A program made the translations under genes and the position numbers. The notes beneath the pieces were generated by a model, which was not told where the DNA came from, searched no databases, and saw nothing but the letters and a program-made list of their open reading frames with translations. From Coriobacteriales bacterium (GTDB taxonomy: Bacteria > Actinomycetota > Coriobacteriia > Coriobacteriales > UBA8131), in contig JAISPK010000100.1 in assembly GCA_031274985.1 (NCBI GenBank), positions 1 through 5,966 on the forward strand: a stretch of 5,966 nt of DNA. Reading direction: 5' to 3'. Below, in pieces: positions 1 through 5,640 of this stretch. Position 1 is the stretch's first letter. Each line of letters begins with the position of its first letter.

Positions 1-1584
1 CACGACGATGGTTCCGGTGTCGGCCACCTGACCACCCTTTTCGGCGTAGAAGGGTGTTTGATCTAAGATCAACTCCGCCTCCTGCCCGTCGCTGATAGCT
101 GAGACAGCCTGACCCTCAACAACGAGCCCGACGACCTGTGCCAGCGCCTTGGTTTGCGTATAGCCCACAAATGTTGACGGACCCTGGTCTTGCAGTATCT
201 GATCATACAGGCCGCTGGCGGCCAACTCCCAGGCATCTCCCTTGGCATGGGCGCGTGCCTGCGTTCGCTGCTCTTCCATGAGCTCGTCAAAACCGGTGCG
301 GTCAACACCGAATCCCTGTTCGCCGGCAATCTCTATGGTCAGGTCAATGGGAAACCCAAAGCGGTCATGCAGGGCAAAGGCAGTGGCACCATCCACGGTA
401 GCCCCTTGATCAAGCTCCGTCAGGTGATCCGATAAAAAGCGCTGCCCCTGATGAAGCGTATGGGCAAAGCGCTCCTCTTCGGAATGGGCGATTCGCTCGA
501 TGAGCGTGCGATTCTCGAGTATCTCGGGATACGCGTCGCCCATCTCGGTGGCCACAACATCGATGAGTTCACACAAGAAAGGCGCTTCAATGCCCAGAAG
601 CATGCCGTGGCGCATGGCGCGACGCATCAGACGACGCAACACATAGCCTCGTCCCTCGTTGGAAGGCAGGATGCCATCGCCAATCATGAAGGTTATGGCG
701 CGGCTATGATCAGCAAGGATACGCAGAGACGTATCTTGCTTGAGCTGCACCAGAGCCTGGTTTCCCAGAGACTCCTCTGCAGAAAAATGGTAACTATTGG
801 TGTAGGCAATGCCGCTGAGACGCTCCCCTACCGCAATGAGACCCCGGAGCATGTCCGTCTCGTAATTGGAGGTAACGCCCTGCAGCAACGCTGCCGTGCG
901 CTCGAGGCCCATGCCGGTGTCGATGTTTTTTTTGGGCAGATCGACGAGCGTTCCGTCTTCTTGCAGGTCGTATTGCGTAAAGACGCAGTTCCAAAACTCG
1001 ATGAACCGGTCGCAATCACAGCCGGGCGCACAGTCCGGGCGTCCACAGCCTACCTCCGGCCCCTGATCGAAGTAAAGCTCGCTGCAAGGTCCCGAGGGGC
1101 CCGTCAGGCCGGCAGCCCAAAAATTATCCTTCTTGCCCAGCTTGACGATATGGCTGGCGTCCACCCCCAGGTTCTTCCAGATTTCAAAGGTCTCATCGTC
1201 TTCAAGGTAAACGGAAAAGTACAGCTTTTCTTTGGCAAAACCCAGCACCTCGGTAGAAAACTCATAGGCCCACTCGCACATCTCCTGCTTGAAATATGCG
1301 CCAAAGGCAAAATTGCCGAGCATTTCAAAGAAGCTGCAGTGGCGCCCCGTGGTTCCAATGATATCGATATCGGTGGTGCGAACGCATTTTTGTACGCTCG
1401 TTGTGCCGATGTAGGGTGCTTCAAGCTGCTTCTGTTGCAGGTAATAGGCCTTGAATTGCACCATGCCGGCGCTGGTCAGAAGCAGGGAGGGGTCATCCGG
1501 GATAAGAGAGGAGGAGGGCACGCGCTTGCAGCCCTTGGACTCAAAGAAGGCCAGGTATTTCTCCCTCAATTCTGCGGTTCTCAT
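1..1584 (-). CDS. alaS: Alanine--tRNA ligase (AlaRS), N-terminal 528 residues, cut by window start
   Basis: Cytoplasmic enzyme that activates alanine with ATP and charges tRNA-Ala. The frame is open from ATG at 1584 to base 1 (exactly 528 codons), so the C-terminus is missing. Visible landmarks: LLTSAGMVQFK (residues 35-45), class II motif 2 region GRHCSFFEMLGNFAFG (80-95), GLTGPSGPCSE (159-169), motif 3 IDTGMGLERT (221-230), the tRNA-contacting helix region SNEGRGYVLRRLMRRAMRHG (308-327), and the start of the editing domain FYAEKGGQVADTG (512-524). A Cys cluster CGRPDCAPGCDC (180-191) sits in the catalytic domain; such insertions are common in AlaRS of Gram-positive lineages and probably bind zinc. 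The editing HxxxH motif and oligomerisation domain would lie outside the window. The start is supported by GAGAGG (1593-1598) 8 nt upstream. Identity is certain; the coding frame is opposite a long spurious plus-strand ORF. Confidence 0.98.
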   Translation of the reverse strand, partial: MRTAELREKYLAFFESKGCKRVPSSSLIPDDPSLLLTSAGMVQFKAYYLQQKQLEAPYIGTTSVQKCVRTTDIDIIGTTGRHCSFFEMLGNFAFGAYFKQEMCEWAYEFSTEVLGFAKEKLYFSVYLEDDETFEIWKNLGVDASHIVKLGKKDNFWAAGLTGPSGPCSELYFDQGPEVGCGRPDCAPGCDCDRFIEFWNCVFTQYDLQEDGTLVDLPKKNIDTGMGLERTAALLQGVTSNYETDMLRGLIAVGERLSGIAYTNSYHFSAEESLGNQALVQLKQDTSLRILADHSRAITFMIGDGILPSNEGRGYVLRRLMRRAMRHGMLLGIEAPFLCELIDVVATEMGDAYPEILENRTLIERIAHSEEERFAHTLHQGQRFLSDHLTELDQGATVDGATAFALHDRFGFPIDLTIEIAGEQGFGVDRTGFDELMEEQRTQARAHAKGDAWELAASGLYDQILQDQGPSTFVGYTQTKALAQVVGLVVEGQAVSAISDGQEAELILDQTPFYAEKGGQVADTGTIVV

Positions 1585-1711
1585 GTATGGTTCCTCTCAT
1601 CAGAAAGCATTACAAGCTCTCGGTGCACTCCGTTGCTCGCCTGGCTCGTTAATCCGCCTGGCTCGTTGATTACAACAAGCACTGCTATTCTACCGTACTT
1701 TTTATGGTCTT
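1585..1711 (-). promoter_or_regulatory. alaS leader / intergenic region with candidate -10 box and a 13-bp direct repeat
   Basis: A 127-nt gap separates the AI-2E gene stop from alaS. On the minus strand a TAGAAT hexamer (plus 1687-1692) could be a -10 box, giving a leader of about 100 nt; no convincing -35 is visible, so promoter activity is uncertain. The putative leader holds an exact 13-bp direct repeat, CGCCTGGCTCGTT on the plus strand, at 1638-1650 and 1655-1667 (17-bp period). I see no T-box signature and no clear intrinsic terminator, so read-through from the upstream operon is also possible. The alaS ribosome-binding site is GAGAGG at 1593-1598. Confidence 0.35.
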
Positions 1712-3022
1712 TTAGATTTCTTCTTGGTTGTTTTCTTCCAGAGGAACATCCGATTGTTCAGATTGGTTGCCTGGCGCTTCTTCTTTCTTTTTGCGAGAGA
1801 AAATACTCACCAGTCTGGCAGATAACTGCCCGTCTGAAGAATCCACCACCGGATCGGTGTGAGGAGACGGGTGTCCTTTGAAAAGCGCCCCCTTCTCGCT
1901 CACCAATTGACGCCCCGTTCTTTTTTCAAAGTAGTACACGAATATCGCCTTTGTTGCTGCTGCCAGCGGAATCGCACAGATCATGCCAAAGATGCCACCC
2001 AGGGCAAAGCCGATGAAGATCACCACCAGTATCATCGCCGGATGCAGATTGACGTTGCCCCCCATAACACGCGGCTGAATCAGGTTGTCGTTTATCAGCT
2101 GGGAGGCTATGGTTAAGGCCGCCGCCAGTATTGCAATGAGCGGCGAGTACATCAGGCCGATGAGGCCGGCCAGAATCCAGGCAGTGGTAGGGCCGATAAA
2201 GGGGATAAAGACCATCAGCCCGGTAAAGAGCGCCATGACCAGCGGATACTGTATCCCGATGACCGAATAGGCAATGAATGCCAGGGTGCCCGTGCAGAGG
2301 CAGGAGACCACCATGCCGCGCAGGTATCCACCCAGGGCGCGGGAGCAGGCGTTTCCTATTACCTGGACGTCTTCATGATATTTTGGCCCAACCAGCTTGT
2401 ACAGCTCTTTGCCAAATCTTGGCAGGTCTTTGAGCACCCAAAAGCCCACGATAAGCGATACGCCGGCAACGAGGAGCGAGTTGCCGATGGACGACGCGGT
2501 GGCAAACATGGCGCTTGCGCTGTTTGAGGCCAGAGACGTTGCCCATTTTGCCACCTCGCCCGAGACGGTAGCAAGTACGTTTTGGATGCCGGATTCTTCA
2601 AGATAATCGTTTATCTCCGAAAAAGCCTGTGTGAGGACGTCTCCGGCATCATGGAGATACTGGGGTACCATGCCCAAAAAACCCACGACCTGCTCTATGA
2701 CTACCGGCAAAAAGATCAGACAGATTGCAGCGATAACCAGCAGCGTGACCACATACATGATTGCCGTGCCGAGTATGCGCGGCACCCCTTTGCGCTCGAG
2801 AAAGGCAACGGGAGTGCGCAGTATGAACACCAAAAAGGCCGAGACGATAATAATGGACATGGGTGTCCAGATCTGACGAAAGACCCAAATGGTGCCAACC
2901 ATCAAGATGACCACACCGATGATGGTGAGTGTCAGGTAAAAACGACGCTTAAGCGTGGCTAATGTATCTTTCCCGGGCAAGGGGTTATCCTTTTCGATCA
3001 TTTTTCTGGGATCCGGACTCAC
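1712..3022 (-). CDS. AI-2E family transporter (PF01594-type membrane permease)
   Basis: A 436-residue polytopic membrane protein. Hydrophobic segments lie near residues 28-50, 53-72, 86-108, 183-198, 233-256, 260-276, 280-305 and 328-353, the usual family layout with a large soluble-looking loop (about 110-180) after the third segment. Family hallmarks seen: PFIGP (274-278) and the C-terminal block NDNLIQPRVMGGNVNLHP (311-328) followed by IFIGFALGGIFGMICAIPLAA (a long Gly-rich helix). The C-terminal tail after about residue 365 is hydrophilic, with KKK then many Glu/Gln/Asn. The family is named for E. coli TqsA, linked to autoinducer-2 export, but members also include Na+/H+ antiporters and many of unknown substrate, so no substrate is assigned. 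The start is GTG (3020-3022), overlapping the upstream stop as GTGA, with GAAGG about 12 nt upstream; an internal ATG at codon 8 lacks a ribosome-binding site. This indicates translational coupling to the upstream gene. Confidence 0.92.
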   Translation of the reverse strand: MSPDPRKMIEKDNPLPGKDTLATLKRRFYLTLTIIGVVILMVGTIWVFRQIWTPMSIIIVSAFLVFILRTPVAFLERKGVPRILGTAIMYVVTLLVIAAICLIFLPVVIEQVVGFLGMVPQYLHDAGDVLTQAFSEINDYLEESGIQNVLATVSGEVAKWATSLASNSASAMFATASSIGNSLLVAGVSLIVGFWVLKDLPRFGKELYKLVGPKYHEDVQVIGNACSRALGGYLRGMVVSCLCTGTLAFIAYSVIGIQYPLVMALFTGLMVFIPFIGPTTAWILAGLIGLMYSPLIAILAAALTIASQLINDNLIQPRVMGGNVNLHPAMILVVIFIGFALGGIFGMICAIPLAAATKAIFVYYFEKRTGRQLVSEKGALFKGHPSPHTDPVVDSSDGQLSARLVSIFSRKKKEEAPGNQSEQSDVPLEENNQEEI

Positions 3023-3900
3023 TCATCACGAGTGCCTTCTTTGACCCCTTCATCGTCAGTATAAAAGAGAAAGAACCCGCTGGATTTCTCAGATTCTGAG
3101 TCTGCTTCTCCTGAGGGCTCGATGTCGTCGTCCGGCTCAAAGTCCGGCAGAAAATCAATCTGAACCGAGCCGTTGGGCAGCACTCCGTCTTTTGGGTCAA
3201 GTTGGCCGATAGTATCAGAGGAGCCTGTTGAGCCGCCGGACAACGGGGATTTGATCTGAGGTGCGGATGCAGTTTCATCTGCCGGTGCAGTTTCATCTGC
3301 CGGTGCAGTTTCAGGTGCAGCAGCAGGTGCAGTTTCAGGTGCAGTTTCAGGTGCAGCAGCAGGTGCAGGCGTTGGCTCAGGTGCAGGCTCTGGCTTAGGT
3401 TCAGGCGCAGGCGCAGCAGCAGGCGCAGCGGCAACGTCGTCGTCCAAATTCTCTCGCTTAGCATGCTTTGCCGCAGAGCGCTGCACGATTTCTTCAGCGG
3501 TTTTTCTGTCCTTCGTTGAGCCGAAGAGATTGCGCACTTTGTCGGTTGCAGCATTGAGCAGGTTGAGCGGAGCATCGGTAATCTCCACTACCCTGTCAAC
3601 GGCATCGGTAGCCGTTGAGGTCACCTTGGAGATGTCCGATAAAATGACATCTGCCCGCATGATTTCAAGGTTGACCGCATCCACCGTGAGGGAGACACGC
3701 TCCATCAGCGGATCGAGTCGTTTAATTGCCGGCTGCAGGTTCTCCATCATCTGATTTGCTGTTTCGATGGTGGGTTGAATGTCATCGATAGTCTTATTGA
3801 TCTTGCGGACAGTGCCAACCAAATGCATAACCAGCACGATTAACGCAATGACAAACAGGGTAATTACTGCCAGGAGAACAAGTACTGCTATATCATTCAC
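3019..3900 (-). CDS. Membrane-anchored coiled-coil protein, DUF948-like, with Ala/Pro/Glu repeat linker
   Basis: Function unknown. I place the start at GTG (3898-3900), because GAAGGA (3907-3912) stands 6 nt upstream; the longer form from ATG 3936 has no ribosome-binding site. This gives 293 residues. An N-terminal transmembrane helix (about 3-27, AVLVLLAVITLFVIALIVLV) starts almost at once. It is followed by an amphipathic, heptad-like stretch (about 29-123) rich in spaced I/L/V with short polar steps, the pattern of DUF948 proteins. A basic/charged segment (125-150) follows, then a low-complexity Ala/Pro/Glu/Thr linker (about 156-214), and a strongly acidic tail containing DFEPDDDIEPSGEADSESE. 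The layout suggests a membrane anchor, a coiled-coil rod and an extended flexible linker. It starts 54 nt after rarA and its TGA overlaps the GTG of the AI-2E gene, so it is probably co-transcribed with both. A second protein name cannot be justified from sequence alone. Confidence 0.82.
   Translation of the reverse strand: MNDIAVLVLLAVITLFVIALIVLVMHLVGTVRKINKTIDDIQPTIETANQMMENLQPAIKRLDPLMERVSLTVDAVNLEIMRADVILSDISKVTSTATDAVDRVVEITDAPLNLLNAATDKVRNLFGSTKDRKTAEEIVQRSAAKHAKRENLDDDVAAAPAAAPAPEPKPEPAPEPTPAPAAAPETAPETAPAAAPETAPADETAPADETASAPQIKSPLSGGSTGSSDTIGQLDPKDGVLPNGSVQIDFLPDFEPDDDIEPSGEADSESEKSSGFFLFYTDDEGVKEGTRDE
3269..3364 (-). repeat. Coding tandem repeats of 18-bp and 12-bp units in the DUF948-like gene
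   Basis: Plus-strand reading: two exact 18-bp copies of GCAGTTTCATCTGCCGGT (3269-3286, 3287-3304). These are followed by 12-bp units in the order A-B-A-A-B, where A is GCAGTTTCAGGT (3305, 3329, 3341) and B is GCAGCAGCAGGT (3317, 3353). The units are multiples of three and encode APADET and APET/APAA steps, so copy-number change keeps the frame. Degenerate copies continue to about 3430, encoding the Pro/Glu/Ala part of the linker. Confidence 0.9.
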
Positions 3901-3954
3901 CGCGGTTCCTTCCCGTAAAAAGCTGTCGCTTCCCATGATAACACAGGGTTTGTC

Positions 3955-5292
3955 TCACTTCTTGTCGTTTGCCCGTTGCTCGGTTCTATAGGCTTCCCAG
4001 CCGCGCTCCCCGGGAGTGTAGAAACTCCCCGGTTCCAGACCATCGGGCAGATACTGTTGGGGCGTATAACCGGATGGATGGCTGTGTGGATAATCGTAGC
4101 TACCGTAGTTTTCTGAGCCCGGGCGATGGCGGTCTCGCAGGTGATTGGGCACCTGCCTGAGCGGACCTTTGGACACCTCGGCCATTGCCTTGTTGATAGC
4201 CGCATACGAAGCGTTGGACTTGGGTGCCAGGGCCATATAGACGGCCGCCTGAGAAAGATTGATGCGGCACTCCGGCAGACCGATACGTTCAACCGCCGCA
4301 AACGCCGCATGGGCCACCAAAAGTGCCTGGGGGTCGGCATTGCCGATGTCTTCAGAGGCAAAGATCATGATGCGGCGGGCGATGAACTTAGGATCCTCCC
4401 CTCCGTCCAACATGCGGGCGAGCCAGTAGACAACCGCATCGGGGTCGGAGCCTCGCATGCTCTTGATAAAGGCACTGATGACGTCATAGTGCTGGTCGCC
4501 TTTTTTATCGTAAGGCAGCGTCGTGCGCGGTGCTGCCTCCCTGACATCAGCGAGCTCAATGACCGTGGCGGAACAGAGAGAGGAATCCGAGGGGACGGCA
4601 GACTGTTGCGAGCGGATTGCAGCCATGTCGGCGGCCAGTTCCAGCGTCGTGAGAGCACTGCGGGCATCTCCTCCGGCCATCATCACCATGGCTTGCAGCG
4701 CGTCGTTTTCAAGCGTAAAAGCTTCGGCCAGTCCTCGTGGGTCGGCCAGGGCGTTTTTTATCACCAAAACGATATCTTCATCTCCAAGCGCCGTGAATTC
4801 AATGATCCGGGAGCGGCTGTTGAGTGCCGAATTAACCTCAAACAGCGGGTTTTCTGTTGTGGCGCCAATGAGTATAACCACCCGGTCTTCGACGGCATGC
4901 AAAAGAGCATCCTGCTGTGAACGCGAGAAACGATGTATCTCATCAACAAAGAGTATGGTCTTGAGCCCCCGATGAGTCAGCCGTGAGGCTGCCTCATTGA
5001 TTTCTCGCCGCAGATCGCTCACACCCCCGCTGATAGCACTGACTTCGGTAAAGTGCGCCTTGGTCTGCGCCGCTATCACACGAGCCAGGGTGGTCTTGCC
5101 GCTGCCGGCCGGGCCAAAGAGGATAATCGAAGAGAGACTGTCGCTCTCTATGGCATTTCTGAGCCAGCTCCCCTCCCCTAACACTGCGTCCTGCCCCACC
5201 AACTCATCGAGAGTGCGCGGACGCACTCTTACCGCAAGCGGAGCAATAGTGCCCAGAGCTTGATGCTCAACTTCTGAAAATAGCGTATCCAT
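3955..5292 (-). CDS. rarA: Replication-associated recombination protein A (RarA/MgsA AAA+ ATPase)
   Basis: A 445-residue clamp-loader-like AAA+ ATPase of the RarA/MgsA/WRNIP1 family, which acts at stalled replication forks and DNA ends and, in studied members, interacts with SSB. Motifs seen: RPRTLDELVGQ (24-34), Walker A GPAGSGKTT (60-68), Walker B ILFVDEIHRF (113-122), sensor 1 GATTEN (143-148), arginine finger region LNSRSRI (157-163), sensor 2 GGDARSAL (207-214). The C-terminal tetramerisation domain begins around YDKKGDQHYDVISAFIKSMRGSDPDAV (261-287 region), continues through ARRIMIFASEDIGNADPQAL and ends with the family tail YTPQQYLPDG and SFYTPGERGWE. Length and all motifs are complete. 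No usable ribosome-binding site precedes the ATG: GAGG is only 1 nt away, while a TATAAT box lies 6 nt upstream, so the mRNA is probably leaderless. It heads the downstream operon with the DUF948-like and AI-2E genes. Confidence 0.97.
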   Translation of the reverse strand: MDTLFSEVEHQALGTIAPLAVRVRPRTLDELVGQDAVLGEGSWLRNAIESDSLSSIILFGPAGSGKTTLARVIAAQTKAHFTEVSAISGGVSDLRREINEAASRLTHRGLKTILFVDEIHRFSRSQQDALLHAVEDRVVILIGATTENPLFEVNSALNSRSRIIEFTALGDEDIVLVIKNALADPRGLAEAFTLENDALQAMVMMAGGDARSALTTLELAADMAAIRSQQSAVPSDSSLCSATVIELADVREAAPRTTLPYDKKGDQHYDVISAFIKSMRGSDPDAVVYWLARMLDGGEDPKFIARRIMIFASEDIGNADPQALLVAHAAFAAVERIGLPECRINLSQAAVYMALAPKSNASYAAINKAMAEVSKGPLRQVPNHLRDRHRPGSENYGSYDYPHSHPSGYTPQQYLPDGLEPGSFYTPGERGWEAYRTEQRANDKK

Positions 5293-5298
5293 GCCTCA

Positions 5299-5304
5299 AT
5301 TATA
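5299..5304 (-). promoter_or_regulatory. rarA -10 box (perfect TATAAT) implying a leaderless transcript
   Basis: The minus strand reads TATAAT, then TGAGGC, then the ATG of rarA. With the usual 7-nt distance, the transcription start would be the A of the ATG. The -35 region is weak (for example TGTTAG with a 17-nt spacer). The position after the box, TGAG, is shared with the promoter of the 6S-like RNA upstream. Leaderless genes are frequent in Actinomycetota, which supports the reading. Start-site mapping has not been seen here. Confidence 0.6.
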
Positions 5305-5337
5305 GACCCTTGAGCAGGAAGCTAACACGACAGATGA

Positions 5338-5388
5338 GACGGGGTTATGGGACAGGGGGGACTAGCCCACCTGTCCCAAAGCCCCGTC
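5338..5388. repeat. Long GC-rich imperfect hairpin between the 6S-like RNA and rarA (REP-like palindrome or terminator)
   Basis: GACGGGG (5338-5344) pairs with CCCCGTC (5382-5388). After a small internal loop, TGGGACAGG (5348-5356) pairs with CCTGTCCCA (5370-5378), and G/C-rich bases extend the stem towards the loop. No T-run follows on either strand, so a classical intrinsic terminator is not shown. The GGGAC/GTCCC wording resembles dispersed intergenic palindromes (REP elements) known in many genomes, but a second copy is not present in this window. It could block read-through from the small RNA into rarA. Confidence 0.75.
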
Positions 5389-5400
5389 CCACTGAAAACT

Positions 5401-5565
5401 GCCTCATTCTTGAACCGACGGGATGAACCCACCTATCAAAAGGTGGGTACCCGCACCACTACATCCAGCTTTCACTACCATATAGGGGAATACCTGTCCG
5501 CAGTAGTATCTGGGCTCCCTATTCATTCATGTCGGTCCATCGATCTTGCCGGCCAAGAATGAGGC
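5401..5565 (-). ncRNA. ssrS: 6S-like RNA (probable ssrS), 165 nt
   Basis: 6S RNA binds the housekeeping RNA polymerase holoenzyme and mimics an open promoter. The call rests on architecture. An 11-bp perfect closing stem joins 5555-5565 with 5401-5411. A second helix pairs 5531-5538 with 5412-5419 and 5526-5530 with 5423-5427, leaving a 3-nt CCC bulge on the 3' side and a 16-nt 5' bulge (5539-5554). A hairpin CCCACCT/AGGTGGG (5441-5447 with 5428-5434) lies on the 3' strand of a large central bubble, as in known 6S RNAs. An apical arm pairs 5510-5513 with 5465-5468 and 5501-5507 with 5474-5480. A promoter places the transcription start at 5565, the first base of the closing stem, which fixes the strand. 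Length is within the 6S range. I recall 6S genes lying next to rarA/ycaJ in several Gram-positive lineages. It is not RNase P, tmRNA or SRP RNA: their conserved motifs are absent. No covariance-model search was possible. Confidence 0.7.
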
Positions 5566-5571
5566 AACTCA

Positions 5572-5601
5572 ATTCTAGCGGAAACAAAACGGTTAATTCA
5601 A
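5572..5601 (-). promoter_or_regulatory. Promoter of the 6S-like RNA, with A/T-rich upstream tract
   Basis: Minus strand: -35 TTGAAT (plus 5596-5601), 18-nt spacer, -10 TAGAAT (plus 5572-5577), 6-nt discriminator TGAGTT, then G at 5565 as the predicted start. Immediately upstream (about 5604-5636) the DNA is strongly A/T-rich with A- and T-tracts, as in UP elements of stable-RNA promoters. The discriminator begins TGAG, as in the rarA promoter. Confidence 0.7.
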
Positions 5602-5640
5602 GCATAAGTTTTTTTAAGGCAAAGTTTTAGAAAAGCGGTC

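Noticed and set aside
1585..1711. T-box riboswitch upstream of alaS
   Set aside because: The region is short and lacks the conserved T-box antiterminator sequence and a terminator hairpin with T-run.
451..1881. 476-residue plus-strand open frame
   Set aside because: It lies exactly antisense to alaS and runs through the alaS start into the end of the AI-2E gene. Its translation resembles no family, while the minus strand gives an unambiguous AlaRS with all motifs.
2985..3575. 196-residue minus-strand frame rich in Leu/His (LHLLLHLKLH)
   Set aside because: An out-of-frame reading of the 12/18-bp repeats of the DUF948-like gene. The repeats alone keep the frame open; the in-frame product has a clear anchor and coiled coil.
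3901..3936. Longer N-terminus (MGSDSFLREGTA) for the DUF948-like protein
   Set aside because: ATG 3936 has no ribosome-binding site, whereas the GTG at 3900 has GAAGGA 6 nt upstream and puts the membrane helix right at the N-terminus.
4126..4920. 264-residue plus-strand open frame
   Set aside because: Antisense shadow of the RarA ATPase and C-terminal domains; no recognisable domain and no ribosome-binding site noted.
5347..5562. 71-residue plus-strand frame
   Set aside because: It falls across the hairpin and the 6S-like RNA on the opposite strand, and base pairing explains the sequence better than coding.
5566..5640. Intrinsic terminator after bioY
   Set aside because: There are T- and A-tracts, but no GC-rich stem precedes them; the region is better explained as an A/T-rich promoter-upstream tract.
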